Below, piece by piece: positions 42,855 through 52,173 of a DNA stretch of 64,000 nucleotides (its first letter is position 1; each line of letters opens with the position of its first letter). Origin of the DNA: Donghicola tyrosinivorans (GTDB lineage Bacteria > Pseudomonadota > Alphaproteobacteria > Rhodobacterales > Rhodobacteraceae); NCBI RefSeq assembly GCF_003003355.1, contig NZ_PVTQ01000002.1:372001-436000 (forward strand), given 5' to 3'. The position numbers were made by a program, and so were the translations under genes. The notes beneath the pieces were generated by a model. That model made no database searches, had not been told where the DNA came from, and saw nothing but the letters and a program-made list of their open reading frames with translations.

Positions 42855-44633
42855 TCAGAAGTTGGCGGCCTCCAGCGTCATCACCGTATCAGCGCCTGTC
42901 TCGATACGCGACAGGTGGAGTGCAGTGGCGGGCAATTGGCGGGCCATGTAGAAACGGCCGGTTTCGATCTTGGTCTTGTAGAACTCCTGATCGCCGGTCC
43001 CGCTTTCCAGCGAGGCATAGGCCGCTTTTGCCATTTGCGACCAGACCAGACCCAGACAGACATGACCGAAGAGGTGCATGAAGTCATAGCTGCCGGCCAG
43101 CGCGTTGTGCGGGTTTTTCATGCCGTTCTGCATGAAGTACATGCCTGCTGCCTGAAGGTCCTTGCTGGCCTTTTTCAGGGGATTAAGGAAGCCTGCTTTC
43201 AGGGCCTCGTTGCCTTCGTTCTCTTTGATGAAGGTTTTCACCATGTCGAAGAAGGCCATGATGGTCTTGCCGCCGTTCATTGCCAGCTTGCGGCCCACAA
43301 GGTCCAGCGACTGGATGCCGTTGGTGCCTTCATAGATCATGGTGATGCGGGCATCGCGGACGAACTGTTCCAGCCCCCACTCCTTGGTGAAGCCCGACCC
43401 GCCAAGGGTCTGCTGGGCCAGAACGGTGGTCTCGAACCCTTTGTCGGTCAGGAAGCCTTTGATGACGGGGGTCAGCAGCGAGACCATGTTGTCGGCCTCT
43501 TTGTCGCCTTTGCGGTGGGCGGCGTCGATCATCTGGGCGCCCCAGAAGGCAAACGCGCGGGCGCCTTCGACAAAGCTCTTCTGCATCAAGAGGTTCCGGC
43601 GCACGTCGGGGTGGACGATGATCGGATCAGCGGGGCCATCGGGGTTCTTGACGCCGGTGACTTCGCGCCCTTGCAGGCGCTCGCGGGCAAAGCCCAGAGC
43701 GTTCTGGTAGGCAACCGCGCCTTGGGCATAGCCTTGCAGGCCAACGCCGATGCGGGCTTCGTTCATCATGGTGAACATGGCGCGCATGCCTTTGTGCATT
43801 TCGCCAATCAAGTAGCCAGTGGCACCGTCATAGTTCATCACGCAGGTGGCGTTGCCGTTGATGCCCATCTTGTGCTCAAGCCCGCCGCAGCTGACGGCGT
43901 TGCGCTCACCCAGACTGCCGTCTTCGTTCACCATGAACTTGGGCACGATGAAAAGAGAGATGCCTTTCGTGCCTTCACCACCGCCCGGTGCCTTTGCCAG
44001 CACCAGATGGATGATGTTGTCGGTCATGTCGTGCTCGCCCGCCGAGATCCAGATCTTGGAGCCGGTGATCTTGTAGCTGCCATCATCCTGAGGCTCGGCC
44101 TTGGTGCGGATCAGGCCCAGATCGGTGCCGCAGTGGGGCTCGGTCAGGTTCATGGTGCCGGACCATTTGCCTTCGATCATGTTGGGCAGGAACTTGGCCT
44201 TTTGCTCGGGCGAGCCATGGGTCTGGATCGCCGAGATCGCCCCGTGGCTGAGGCCCTGATACATGTTGAAGGCCATGTTGGCGGATACGAACATTTCGCT
44301 CACAGCCGAGTTCATCAGGTAGGGCATGCCCTGACCGCCGTATTCGGGGTCACAGTCCAGACCGATCCAACCGCCTTCGCGCATCTGGTCATAGGCTGCC
44401 TTGAAGCCTTCGGGTGTACGAACCACGCCGTTCTCCAAGGTGCAGCCCTGTTCGTCGCCCACCTTGTTCAGGGGCGCCAGAACGTTTTCCGACAGCTTCG
44501 CGGCTTCGTCCAGAATGGCCTGCGTGGTGTCGCGGTCCATTTCGTCATAACCGGGAATATCCGAGCCCGAGACGTTCAGCACCTCGTGCAGGATGAACTG
44601 CATGTCTTTGGTCGGAGCGGTGTAGGTAGGCAT
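42855..44633 (-). CDS. Acyl-CoA dehydrogenase with C-terminal extension
   Basis: 592 residues, longer than the ~390 of standard enzymes. [18 protein letters not shown] and [16 protein letters not shown] are FAD and substrate segments; the catalytic Glu is in [16 protein letters not shown]. An extra C-terminal helical domain ends the protein. This architecture is shared by long-chain dehydrogenases and by DmdC (methylmercaptopropionyl-CoA dehydrogenase); the two cannot be told apart by eye. In this cluster straight beta-oxidation is more likely. Cotranscribed with the MerR gene 33 bases upstream. Confidence 0.85.
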   Translation of the reverse strand: MPTYTAPTKDMQFILHEVLNVSGSDIPGYDEMDRDTTQAILDEAAKLSENVLAPLNKVGDEQGCTLENGVVRTPEGFKAAYDQMREGGWIGLDCDPEYGGQGMPYLMNSAVSEMFVSANMAFNMYQGLSHGAISAIQTHGSPEQKAKFLPNMIEGKWSGTMNLTEPHCGTDLGLIRTKAEPQDDGSYKITGSKIWISAGEHDMTDNIIHLVLAKAPGGGEGTKGISLFIVPKFMVNEDGSLGERNAVSCGGLEHKMGINGNATCVMNYDGATGYLIGEMHKGMRAMFTMMNEARIGVGLQGYAQGAVAYQNALGFARERLQGREVTGVKNPDGPADPIIVHPDVRRNLLMQKSFVEGARAFAFWGAQMIDAAHRKGDKEADNMVSLLTPVIKGFLTDKGFETTVLAQQTLGGSGFTKEWGLEQFVRDARITMIYEGTNGIQSLDLVGRKLAMNGGKTIMAFFDMVKTFIKENEGNEALKAGFLNPLKKASKDLQAAGMYFMQNGMKNPHNALAGSYDFMHLFGHVCLGLVWSQMAKAAYASLESGTGDQEFYKTKIETGRFYMARQLPATALHLSRIETGADTVMTLEAANF

Positions 44634-44666
44634 GTGTTCTCTCTCTCCCTGAATGCAGACCGAGGG

Positions 44667-45074
44667 CTACTCGGCAGCCTTCTTGTTGTCCTGTTGCTGA
44701 AGCGAGAGGATGACTTTCTCGCCCCATTTGAGTTGGTCTTTGAGGTCTTCGATGGCCTCTGTCAGTTCGTCGCGCTGCTGTTCCATGTCGCGCAGGCGTT
44801 CTTTGCCGATTTCATAAGAGCGGGACAGCTGGGTCAGCTGTTGATCACCCATGTGATACAGGTCCAGAAGCTGGCGGATTTCCTCGAGGCTGAAGCCGAA
44901 CCGTTTGCCACGCAAAATCAGTTTCAGACGCGCGCGGTCGCGCTTGGTGAAAAGCCGCTTCTGCCCATCGCGGATGGGGAAAATCAGCTCTTTCGCCTCA
45001 TAGAAACGCAGGGTGCGCGGGGTCACATCGTAGGCCTCGCACATCTCGCGGATGGTCATAATCTTGTCGTTCAT
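44667..45074 (-). CDS. MerR family transcriptional regulator (first of two)
   Basis: 135 residues. The N-terminal winged helix has TIREMCEAYDVTPRTLRFYE, followed by LFTKRDRARLKLILRGKRFG. A long dimerisation coiled coil (MEQQRDELTEAIEDLKDQL) covers 85-120. There is no C-terminal cysteine or effector domain. It resembles LiuR-like MerR regulators of branched-chain and fatty-acid degradation. It precedes the acyl-CoA dehydrogenase gene by 33 bases, and a TTTACG-type palindrome lies 66-83 bases upstream of its start. Confidence 0.85.
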   Translation of the reverse strand: MNDKIMTIREMCEAYDVTPRTLRFYEAKELIFPIRDGQKRLFTKRDRARLKLILRGKRFGFSLEEIRQLLDLYHMGDQQLTQLSRSYEIGKERLRDMEQQRDELTEAIEDLKDQLKWGEKVILSLQQQDNKKAAE

Positions 45075-45139
45075 TCGTCTCTCCCGTGGGATGCGATCCG
45101 AAACGCAGATAGCGTCTGGGCATCACGATACAACGGGAG

Positions 45140-45157
45140 TTTACGTTTACGTAAACG
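45140..45157. promoter_or_regulatory. Candidate MerR/LiuR-type operator
   Basis: TTTACGTTTACGTAAACG: a perfect 12-base palindrome GTTTACGTAAAC (45145-45156) preceded by another TTTACG. As I recall, LiuR-type MerR proteins bind palindromes built of TTTACGTAAA. It is located between the two merR genes, upstream of merR-1. Confidence 0.65.
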
Positions 45158-45211
45158 ATACGTCACGTCACTTTGTGGTGTGACGGAGGGTCATTTTTTG
45201 AACTGAACGGT

Positions 45212-45589
45212 TTAGACTGCTTTTTTCAGCGCTTCGGCCGTGTCATCGCGCAATTGCTGCAATTCCTTGCGGGCCAATTCCAGTTGCGCCTGTTGTTCGG
45301 CCAGTTCCTTCAACTGCCCGTCGGCCATGACGATCCATGCCTCCATCTGGGCCGTTGTGCCTTCTTTTTCATAGATCAGCAGCCACTGGCGGATGTCTTC
45401 CAGTTGAAAGCCAAAGCGCCGTCCACGCAGAATCAGTGTCATGCGCGCAATCTCTTTGGGGCCATAGAACCGCGACCGGCCTTCGCGCTCGGGGGCGAGA
45501 AGCTCGATATATTCGTAATAGCGCAAGGTTCGCGGCGTCACATCGAACTTGGCGCACATTTCTTTAAAGCTTAGACGGGGTTCGGTCAT
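45212..45589 (-). CDS. MerR family transcriptional regulator (second of two)
   Basis: 125 residues from the ATG at 45589, which has GGAGG six bases upstream; an in-frame ATG two codons earlier overlaps that GGAGG. SFKEMCAKFDVTPRTLRYYE, RMTLILRGRRFGFQLEDIRQ and a C-terminal coiled coil (KELAEQQAQLELARKELQQL) make it a clear paralogue of the MerR protein just downstream. It has no effector domain. Paired with its paralogue it probably tunes the beta-oxidation cluster; heterodimer formation is possible but only inference. Confidence 0.85.
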   Translation of the reverse strand: MTEPRLSFKEMCAKFDVTPRTLRYYEYIELLAPEREGRSRFYGPKEIARMTLILRGRRFGFQLEDIRQWLLIYEKEGTTAQMEAWIVMADGQLKELAEQQAQLELARKELQQLRDDTAEALKKAV

Positions 45590-45704
45590 GGTCATCCTCC
45601 ACTTGGCGCGGAGGGTAGGGCGAAGTTTCATGCAGGGCAACCAGCGCTCTTTACTGTGACGCCGCGATGTTCTCATATTCAGGGCGAATAGCAGGGAGAC
45701 GGCA

Positions 45705-46133
45705 ATGACCGCAGATAAGGCCAAGCTTGCGGCCCAGTTTATCGAGGCGATTCCGCATTCGCGTGCGCTGGGAATGAAGCTGACCGGAATCGGGGATGGC
45801 GAAGCCACGATCGAAATGCCCTATAGCGAAAGGCTGATTGGCGATCCCGAAACAGGGGTGATCCACGGGGGCGCTGTCTCGGCGCTGATGGATACGTGCA
45901 GTGGCGCCGCCGTCATGAGCCATCCTGACGGGCCGAAGGCCACCGCGACCATCGATCTGCGGATCGACTACATGCGTGCCGCAACACCGGGTCAGACCAT
46001 CCGCACACGGGCCTATTGTTATCATGTGACCCGCGCCGTGGCCTTTGTTCGCGCCGAGGCGGTGGATGATGACCCGGACCGTCCTGTTGCCACCGCCACT
46101 GGTGCCTTTACTTTTGAGAGGTCCAAAGCATGA
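45705..46133 (+). CDS. PaaI family hotdog thioesterase (first of two)
   Basis: 142 residues. Hotdog-fold signature VIHGGAVSALMDTCSGAAVM with the His-Gly-Gly motif, followed by TATIDLRIDYMRAA and a C-terminal GAFTFERS. Such enzymes hydrolyse acyl-CoAs that accumulate during aromatic or fatty-acid breakdown. Its stop overlaps the next gene's ATG (ATGA), and the two proteins share a general layout, so they may form a mixed complex. Confidence 0.85.
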   Translation: MTADKAKLAAQFIEAIPHSRALGMKLTGIGDGEATIEMPYSERLIGDPETGVIHGGAVSALMDTCSGAAVMSHPDGPKATATIDLRIDYMRAATPGQTIRTRAYCYHVTRAVAFVRAEAVDDDPDRPVATATGAFTFERSKA

Positions 46134-46621
46134 GCCGTCCCCGTCCCGAACCCGTTCAGGTCGTCAAGCAGCGGCGCGATGCGGCGCTGGCCGCTTTGGT
46201 GGCACGTGTGCCCTACATCCAGTTTCTCGGCGTGACCTTTGACCGTCGCGGGGATGAGCTGACCGCCATCATGCATTATGATGACAAGCTGATCGGCAAC
46301 CCCATGCTGCCCGCCATTCACGGTGGGGCCACGGCAGCCTTTCTGGAAACCACTGCGATCATCGAGCTTGGCTGGAACCAGATCTGGCAGGAGATCGAGA
46401 CCGAGGGTAATGAACTGCCCCCCCTGCGCCTGCCGCGCACGATTGATTTCACCGTGGACTATCTGCGATCCGGCCTGCCGCGGGATGCTTATGCGCGGGC
46501 GCGGATCAATCGCGTGGGTCGCCGCTATGCCAGCGTCCACGTTGAGGCATGGCAAGACAATCGCGATAAGCTGTTCGCGCAGGCCACCGGCCATTTCATG
46601 ATGCCGCAACTGAATGACTGA
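46130..46621 (+). CDS. PaaI family hotdog thioesterase (second of two)
   Basis: 163 residues. AIHGGATAAFLETTAIIELG is the hotdog signature, TIDFTVDYLRSGLPRDAYAR the following strand, and ATGHFMMPQ the end. It has a longer N-terminus than the first copy (PEPVQVVKQRRDAALAALVA). It is translationally coupled to both neighbours: a 4-base overlap with the upstream gene and an 8-base overlap with the MATE gene. Confidence 0.85.
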   Translation: MSRPRPEPVQVVKQRRDAALAALVARVPYIQFLGVTFDRRGDELTAIMHYDDKLIGNPMLPAIHGGATAAFLETTAIIELGWNQIWQEIETEGNELPPLRLPRTIDFTVDYLRSGLPRDAYARARINRVGRRYASVHVEAWQDNRDKLFAQATGHFMMPQLND

Positions 46622-47933
46622 GACACTGCGCGAGGTCACGCACCGCCGCGTTCTGAAGATCGCGGCGCCGATTGTGTTGTCAAATGCGACTGTGCCGATC
46701 TTGGGCGCGGTGGATACGGGCGTTGTCGGGCAGATGGGGCTGGCCGCGCCGATTGGGGCAGTGGGCGTGGGTGCGGTGATGCTGACCAGCGTTTACTGGA
46801 TCTTCGGGTTCCTGCGTATGGGCACCACCGGCTTTGTCAGTCAGGCCGCAGGGGCAGGGGACCGGTCTGAGGTGGCTGCCCTTTTGACCCGTGTCCTGAT
46901 GATTGCGCTGGTGGGGGGGCTTGCCCTGATCGCGCTGCAAGGGGTGATCTTTGATCTGGGGTTCCGGCTGGCCCCCGCCTCGGACGAGGTCGAGGCACTG
47001 GCCCGCGAATATATGTCCATCCGCATCTGGTCCGCGCCTGCGCCGATTGCCCTTTATGGCATCACCGGCTGGTTGATCGCGCAAGAGCGGACGCGGGGCG
47101 TGTTGGTGATCCAGCTATTGATGAACGGCATGAACATCCTGCTGGATTTGCTGTTCGTGCTGAAACTGGGCTGGGGCGTGCAAGGGGTGGCCTATGCCAC
47201 GCTGCTGGCAGAACTGTCCGGTCTGGCCGTGGGCCTATGGCTGTGCCGTGCGGCGTTCAACGTGCCTGCATGGCGGGACTGGCAGCGTGTTTTTGACACT
47301 GCTCGTCTGCGGCAGATGGCGTTGGTGAATACTGACATCCTGATCCGCTCGGCCCTGCTGCAAGGCATCTTTGTCAGCTTTATCTTCCTCAGTTCCGACT
47401 TTGGCGATGTGTCGCTGGCGGCCAACCAAGTGCTGTTGCAGTTCCTTAGCATCACCGCCTATGCGCTGGACGGTTTCGCCTTTGCTGCCGAGGCGCTGGT
47501 GGGTGTGGCCTTTGGCGCGGGCAGTGTCAGCCATCTGCGCAAAGGGGCGGTCTATGCCTCGGTCTGGGCGGCGGGGGCGTCGGTGCTGATGGCGCTGGGA
47601 TTTGCACTGGCGGGGGGCTGGATCATTGATCTGATGGCCAAGGCACCTGACGTGCAAGAGGCGGCCCGCATCTATCTGCCGTGGATGGTCGCCGCGCCTT
47701 TGGTGGGGGTGGCAGCGTGGATGCTGGACGGCATCTTTATCGGTGCGACCCGTAGTCAGGACATGCGCAACATGATGGTGGTCAGCTTTCTGATTTATGT
47801 GGGCGCGGTGCTGGTGCTGGTGCCGATGTTCGGCAATCACGGCCTTTGGATGGCGATGCTGATCAGCTTTGTGGTACGGGGCATCACGCTGGGGCTGCGC
47901 TATCCCGCGCTAGAACGGGCTGCCCTGAAATAG
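46614..47933 (+). CDS. MATE family multidrug/sodium efflux transporter (DinF-like)
   Basis: 439 residues with about 12 hydrophobic helices in two homologous halves. The first half has IVLSNATVPILGAVDTGVVG and FLRMGTTGFVSQAAGAGD; the second has SITAYALDGFAFAAEALVG. These match the DinF-type MATE branch. It exports cationic or organic compounds in exchange for Na+ or H+. Coupling to the thioesterases suggests removal of acids or drugs produced by them, but this is only contextual. Confidence 0.9.
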   Translation: MTETLREVTHRRVLKIAAPIVLSNATVPILGAVDTGVVGQMGLAAPIGAVGVGAVMLTSVYWIFGFLRMGTTGFVSQAAGAGDRSEVAALLTRVLMIALVGGLALIALQGVIFDLGFRLAPASDEVEALAREYMSIRIWSAPAPIALYGITGWLIAQERTRGVLVIQLLMNGMNILLDLLFVLKLGWGVQGVAYATLLAELSGLAVGLWLCRAAFNVPAWRDWQRVFDTARLRQMALVNTDILIRSALLQGIFVSFIFLSSDFGDVSLAANQVLLQFLSITAYALDGFAFAAEALVGVAFGAGSVSHLRKGAVYASVWAAGASVLMALGFALAGGWIIDLMAKAPDVQEAARIYLPWMVAAPLVGVAAWMLDGIFIGATRSQDMRNMMVVSFLIYVGAVLVLVPMFGNHGLWMAMLISFVVRGITLGLRYPALERAALK

Positions 47934-47935
47934 CA

Positions 47936-47962
47936 AAACGCCGCGCGGGTGGCGCGGCGTTT
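47936..47962. terminator. Bidirectional terminator between MATE gene and pyrD
   Basis: AAACGCCGCGC / GCGCGGCGTTT (11 bp, 5-base loop). Flanking A-run and T-run allow function in both directions for the convergent genes. Confidence 0.8.
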
Positions 47963-47982
47963 CATCAGTCCGGTAAGGCGCG

Positions 47983-49041
47983 TTACAGCCAGTCGCCGCG
48001 CCCTGATCCCACCGCTTGGCCGATGTTGCCAAAGCCGTCGCGCAGCAGGAAACCGTCCAGCCCTTCAAGGATGTCTTCCACCAGCGAAAGCCCCTCATAA
48101 ACCAGTGCCGAATAGATCTGCAGCGCCGAGGCCCCCGCACGGATCTTGGCATAGGCTTGCTCGGCGTTGCCGATGCCGCCCACACCCACCAGCGGGATTT
48201 TCCCTTCGGTCAGCACAGACAGTTGCGCCAGAACGCGGGTGGATTTTTCAAACAGAGGCTGGCCCGACAGACCGCCCATCTCACCTGCTTGGGCGCTTTT
48301 AAGACCATCACGGGACAGGGTGGTGTTGGTGGCGATGATCGCGGATAGCTTGGCCTCAATGGCGACCTCGGCGATCTCGGCCAATGCATCGTGATCCAGA
48401 TCGGGGGCGATCTTCAGGAAGATGGGGATCGGCTTGTCCAGACCCGCGTTTGCTTCCATCACACCGGCCAGTAGCGCCGACAGTGCCTCGCGCCCTTGCA
48501 GGTCACGCAGCTTTTCCGTGTTGGGAGAGCTGACGTTCACCGTGGCAAAATCCAGATACTGGCCGCATTTCGCCAGCACCTTCGCGTAATCGCCGGCGCG
48601 GTCGTCACTGTCCTTGTTCGCACCAAGGTTCAGACCGATCACCGCGTCCTTGGGGCGGTTCGCCAGACGCTCGGCCGCGACGACCATGCCTTCGTTGTTA
48701 AAGCCAAAGCGGTTGATGACACCTTTGTCTTCGCTCAGGCGGAACAGACGCGGGCGGGCGTTGCCGGGTTGGGCGCGGGGCGTGATGGCACCCACCTCAA
48801 GAAAGCCGAAGCCCACTTTGGACAGGGGCGCGAGCGCCACGGCGTTCTTGTCGAAGCCTGCCGCAAGACCCAAAGGGTTGGCCAGAGGAAGGCCCGCCAG
48901 CTTGGTGGTCAAACGCGGAGACTTCACCACGCCGGGGCGCGGGGCCAGTCCGCTTTGCAACGCCTTCAGCGCCAGACCGTGGGCGGCCTCGGGGTCGAAC
49001 GAACGGATCGCCCGCATTCCGATCTTTTCGATCAGCTTCAT
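47983..49041 (-). CDS. pyrD: Dihydroorotate dehydrogenase (quinone), class 2
   Basis: 352 residues. The N-terminal helical membrane-association segment ([20 protein letters not shown]) marks the class 2 enzyme. [36 protein letters not shown], the catalytic Ser in [11 protein letters not shown] and [19 protein letters not shown] are intact. It oxidises dihydroorotate to orotate and passes electrons to ubiquinone. It follows the DUF952 gene in a 4-base overlap. Confidence 0.96.
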   Translation of the reverse strand: MKLIEKIGMRAIRSFDPEAAHGLALKALQSGLAPRPGVVKSPRLTTKLAGLPLANPLGLAAGFDKNAVALAPLSKVGFGFLEVGAITPRAQPGNARPRLFRLSEDKGVINRFGFNNEGMVVAAERLANRPKDAVIGLNLGANKDSDDRAGDYAKVLAKCGQYLDFATVNVSSPNTEKLRDLQGREALSALLAGVMEANAGLDKPIPIFLKIAPDLDHDALAEIAEVAIEAKLSAIIATNTTLSRDGLKSAQAGEMGGLSGQPLFEKSTRVLAQLSVLTEGKIPLVGVGGIGNAEQAYAKIRAGASALQIYSALVYEGLSLVEDILEGLDGFLLRDGFGNIGQAVGSGRGDWL

Positions 49042-49379
49042 GTCATGTCCTCAGGGAATTGATGCAGCCCGTCGGGGCCAAGGGGCAGCGGCTTGTGCCA
49101 CAGCACGTCTTCCATCTGTAACGCACGGTAAAGATGAGGGAACAGAGCCCCGCCGCGCGACGGCTCCCAGCGCAGATCGCCATCCATCCTGTCGGTCTCT
49201 ACCGCCAGCAACACCAGTCCTTCGGCACCGGCGAAATGCTTGGCCGCTGTCTCGGCCGCCTGTTTGGCGGTCGAGAAATGGATATAGCCGTCCGTGACAT
49301 CCACCGGCGCGCCGATGGTCTCGCCCTGAGACTGCAAAAGGGCCCACTCGGGGGCGCGAAAGATCTTGTAAATCAGCAT
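49038..49379 (-). CDS. DUF952 family protein
   Basis: 113 residues from the ATG at 49379 ([20 protein letters not shown]); the longer frame to 49460 has a Cys/His/Arg-rich, unlikely leader. [30 protein letters not shown] and the [10 protein letters not shown] block match DUF952. The family is found widely in alphaproteobacteria with no assigned reaction. It is translationally coupled to pyrD downstream. Confidence 0.82.
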   Translation of the reverse strand: MLIYKIFRAPEWALLQSQGETIGAPVDVTDGYIHFSTAKQAAETAAKHFAGAEGLVLLAVETDRMDGDLRWEPSRGGALFPHLYRALQMEDVLWHKPLPLGPDGLHQFPEDMT

Positions 49380-49493
49380 ATGGCGGTGATGGCCCCTGCG
49401 CGTCCCCACGTCAAGTTCACAAAGGTGTCGTCGATTGAGAGCTAATGCCTTTAGCATCACCCCATTGGACTGAGTCGAAAGAAAGGTTTCCTG

Positions 49494-51047
49494 ATGATCC
49501 GTCTGTTTACGACCAGCGCAGCGCTTGCTTTGGCCGCGTCTGCCGCCACCGCTGACTATTCACTGACCATCCTGCACACGAATGACTTTCATTCGCGGTT
49601 TGAACCGATCAGCAAATACGACAGCACCTGTGGGGCCGAAGATAATGCCGAAGGCAAATGCTTTGGCGGTTCTGCCCGTCTGGTGACCGCGCTGGAGGCC
49701 GCCCGCGCCCGCAGCAACAACAGCGTTCTGTTCGATGGCGGAGACCAGTTTCAGGGCACGCTGTTCTACACCTATTACAAAGGCAAGCTTGCCGCCGAGA
49801 TGATGAACAAGATGGGTTACGACGGGATGACCGTTGGCAACCACGAATTCGACGACGGCCCCGAAGTGCTTGCAGGCTTTATGGATGCGGTAACCTTCCC
49901 CGTCCTGATGTCGAACGCCGATGTCTCGATGGAGCCCGCGCTGGCAGGCAAGCTGCAGAAATCTACCGTGATTGAGCGGGGCGGCGAAAAGATCGGCCTG
50001 ATCGGCCTGACGCCGCAAGACACCGACGAACTGGCCTCGCCCGGCAAAAACGTCGTCTTCACCGATCCGGTGCAGGCCGTGCAGGGCGAAGTGGACAAGC
50101 TGACCGCAGAGGGTGTGAACAAGATCATCGTCCTGTCGCACTCGGGCTATGTGGTGGATCAGCGCGTTGCTGCCGAGACCACGGGCGTCGATGTGATCGT
50201 GGGCGGTCACAGCAACACCCTGCTGGGCGACATGGAAGGCGCCGAAGGCCCATATCCGACGGTCGTCAACGGCACGCAGATCCTGTCGGCGTATGCTTAC
50301 GGCAAGTTCCTGGGCGAGTTGAACGTCACCTTCGATGATGAAGGCAACATTCTTGAGGCATCGGGCCAGCCGATCATCATGGACGCCGCCGTCACCGAGG
50401 ATGAAGCCACCGTTGCCCGCATCACCGAAGCAGCCGCGCCGCTGGAAGAAATCCGCAACAAGGTTGTCGCTGAATCCGCCGAAGCCATCGACGGTGACCG
50501 GAATTCCTGTCGTGCTGGCGAATGCCAGATGGGGAACCTTGTTGCCGACGCCATGCTGGCGCGCGTGAAAGGTCAGGGCATCCAGATCGCCATCCAGAAC
50601 GGCGGCGGCGTCCGTGCCAGCATCGACGCTGGCGAAGTGACCATGGGCGAAGTGCTGACCGTGCTGCCGTTCCAGAACACCCTCTCGACTTTCCAGGTCA
50701 GCGGCGCCACCATTGTTGAGGCGCTTGAGAACGGCGTCAGCCAGATCGAGGAAGGCGCAGGCCGCTTCCCGCAGGTTTCCGGCATGAGCTTCAAATTTGA
50801 TGCTGCCGCAGAGCCGGGTAGCCGCGTCAGCGATGTAATGGTCGGCGATGCACCGATCGATCCCGCCGCAACTTACGGTGTTGTTTCAAACAACTACGTT
50901 CGGAATGGCGGCGACGGGTTCAAAATGTTCGTTGATGCGGAAAATGCCTACGATTTTGGCCCTGATCTGGCAGATGTCGTGGCGGAATACATCGCGGCGC
51001 AAGGCCCTTATAAGCCCTACACCGACGGCCGTATCAGCGCGAAGTGA
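49494..51047 (+). CDS. Periplasmic 5'-nucleotidase / UshA-type metallophosphatase
   Basis: 517 residues. Signal peptide 1-20 (IRLFTTSAALALAASAATA). Metallophosphatase domain motifs: LHTNDFHSRF, LFDGGDQFQG, VGNHEFDDGPE and SHSGY; the C-terminal 5'-nucleotidase domain has QNGGGVRASID and VVSNNYVRNGGDGFKMF. It dephosphorylates nucleotides in the periplasm, releasing nucleosides for uptake. This fits the salvage operon at 29.6 kb, though the two loci are separate. It has its own terminator. Confidence 0.92.
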   Translation: MIRLFTTSAALALAASAATADYSLTILHTNDFHSRFEPISKYDSTCGAEDNAEGKCFGGSARLVTALEAARARSNNSVLFDGGDQFQGTLFYTYYKGKLAAEMMNKMGYDGMTVGNHEFDDGPEVLAGFMDAVTFPVLMSNADVSMEPALAGKLQKSTVIERGGEKIGLIGLTPQDTDELASPGKNVVFTDPVQAVQGEVDKLTAEGVNKIIVLSHSGYVVDQRVAAETTGVDVIVGGHSNTLLGDMEGAEGPYPTVVNGTQILSAYAYGKFLGELNVTFDDEGNILEASGQPIIMDAAVTEDEATVARITEAAAPLEEIRNKVVAESAEAIDGDRNSCRAGECQMGNLVADAMLARVKGQGIQIAIQNGGGVRASIDAGEVTMGEVLTVLPFQNTLSTFQVSGATIVEALENGVSQIEEGAGRFPQVSGMSFKFDAAAEPGSRVSDVMVGDAPIDPAATYGVVSNNYVRNGGDGFKMFVDAENAYDFGPDLADVVAEYIAAQGPYKPYTDGRISAK

Positions 51048-51070
51048 TCGCACTGTAATCGCAAATTTGT

Positions 51071-51103
51071 GGGCCGCACTTGAGGGTGCGGCCCGTTTTA
51101 TTT
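51071..51103 (+). terminator. Rho-independent terminator of the 5'-nucleotidase gene
   Basis: GGGCCGCAC / GTGCGGCCC with a 6-base loop (51071-51094), then GTTTTATTT, which runs directly into the family A element. Confidence 0.9.
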
Positions 51104-51157
51104 GAGTATTTAAGCAATAAAGAAGCGGTGGTGGACTTCTTTATTGCTTAAATACTC
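51104..51157. repeat. Inverted pair of family A elements
   Basis: Two perfect 22-base arms at 51104-51125 and 51136-51157 with a 10-base spacer. The arms are identical in sequence to those at 22474-22533 although the spacers differ. It lies between the 5'-nucleotidase terminator and the YedK gene, where only one of the two flanking genes ends. Confidence 0.88.
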
Positions 51158-51200
51158 ATAATAGCTTCAGTGAAGCGGCTAAGCTTGGAAGGTCGGGGCC

Positions 51201-51860
51201 ATGTGCGGAAGATTTTCGATCACAATTCCCGAAGAGGCGATGGCGCAGATTTTTGACGCTTTGCCCGCAAATGATTTGCCCGAAACGCCGAATTACAATG
51301 TCTGTCCGACCAATGATGTTGCTGTTGTACTGGCCGGAGAGCGGCGCAGGTTGGTGTCGATGCGCTGGGGGTTTATTCCCAAGTGGTACAACGCGCCTAA
51401 CGACGGTCCGCTTTTAATCAATGCGCGGGCTGAGACGATTGCACAGAAGCCCGCCTTCCGTGAGGCGTGCAGGCAGCGGCGGTGTATCTTGCCGGTAAGC
51501 GGGTTTTATGAATGGACCAAGACACCGGACGGCAAACGCTTACCTTGGTATATTTTTCGCACGGATGGGGCGCCGATGGCGTTTGCGGGGGTTTGGCAAG
51601 AGTGGGAGGGGCCTGAGGGGCCGACCCGCACTTGCGCAATTGTGACGTGTGCGGCGAATGAGGGAATGTCGACGATCCATCACCGGATGCCCGTAGTGCT
51701 GGAGCCCGAGAATTTCGGCCTGTGGCTGGGCGAAGAGGGACACGGTGCCGCGCCTTTGATGCGTCCGGCAGCGGAAGAGGTTTTACGATGGTACCGCGTT
51801 GATCCGGCGGTGAATTCCAACCGCGCAGAAGGGCCGGAATTGATTGAACCGATCCCTTGA
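51201..51860 (+). CDS. yedK: SOS response-associated peptidase / HMCES (YedK) family protein
   Basis: 219 residues. Cys2 (MCGRFS) is the residue that crosslinks to abasic DNA. INARAET, LPVSGFYEW (catalytic Glu) and HHRMPVVL are intact, as is MRWGFIPKWY. The family forms a DNA-protein crosslink at abasic sites in single-stranded DNA and shields them. The gene's flanking region is AT-richer than most of the window. No LexA-type box recognised upstream. Confidence 0.93.
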   Translation: MCGRFSITIPEEAMAQIFDALPANDLPETPNYNVCPTNDVAVVLAGERRRLVSMRWGFIPKWYNAPNDGPLLINARAETIAQKPAFREACRQRRCILPVSGFYEWTKTPDGKRLPWYIFRTDGAPMAFAGVWQEWEGPEGPTRTCAIVTCAANEGMSTIHHRMPVVLEPENFGLWLGEEGHGAAPLMRPAAEEVLRWYRVDPAVNSNRAEGPELIEPIP

Positions 51861-51895
51861 CCTCGTCCGTGCCATGGCATACCTACAGGCGGAGC

Positions 51896-51969
51896 GCGGG
51901 CGTTGTGTAGTGGTAAGACCTTAGCCTTCCAAGCTAATGACGCGGGTTCGATTCCCGCCGCCCGCTCCA
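51896..51969 (+). tRNA. tRNA-Gly (anticodon TCC)
   Basis: 74 bases with encoded CCA. Acceptor GCGGGCG pairs with CGCCCGC; the anticodon arm TTAGC-CTTCCAA-GCTAA gives anticodon TCC; the T-arm GCGGG-TTCGATT-CCCGC is perfect. An A6/T6 inverted stretch directly after the gene may end transcription. I looked for an integrase or a repeat of the tRNA 3' end nearby and found neither. Confidence 0.95.
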
Positions 51970-52173
51970 AAAAATCCCAACTTTTTTGATGTCTTGTTTG
52001 CGGGGGCTGGCCACTTGTGCGGTCCTTTATCCCAGCTGTCCTATAATGTTGTAGTGGGCCGGGCAGTGGGTACGGTCGCTCGCCTCTTTGTGATGGTTCT
52101 GGTGCAAGCACCCGTTGTTTTCTGGCAGTACACGATTTATCCTGATAGAAATACTAAGATTTCAGGAAGTACG

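Noticed and set aside
42855-44633. Assignment of the acyl-CoA dehydrogenase as DmdC and of the 36401 synthetase as DmdB (DMSP degradation)
   Set aside because: The dehydrogenase has DmdC-like length, but the cluster has fadA and fadJ genes and no dmdA or dmdD. The synthetase N-terminus is AlkK-like. DMSP use cannot be inferred.
42915-45206. 763-codon open frame on the plus strand spanning the acyl-CoA dehydrogenase and first merR genes
   Set aside because: Same reason: antisense shadow of two real genes, with His/Val/Gly-rich composition and no recognisable motif.
52042-52047. TATAAT hexamer ahead of the DUF2218 gene as a promoter
   Set aside because: The best -35 candidate lies 21 bases away, too far; not supported.
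51896-52173. tRNA-Gly as an integration site
   Set aside because: No integrase, no duplicated tRNA 3' end and no foreign-looking gene run was found near it.
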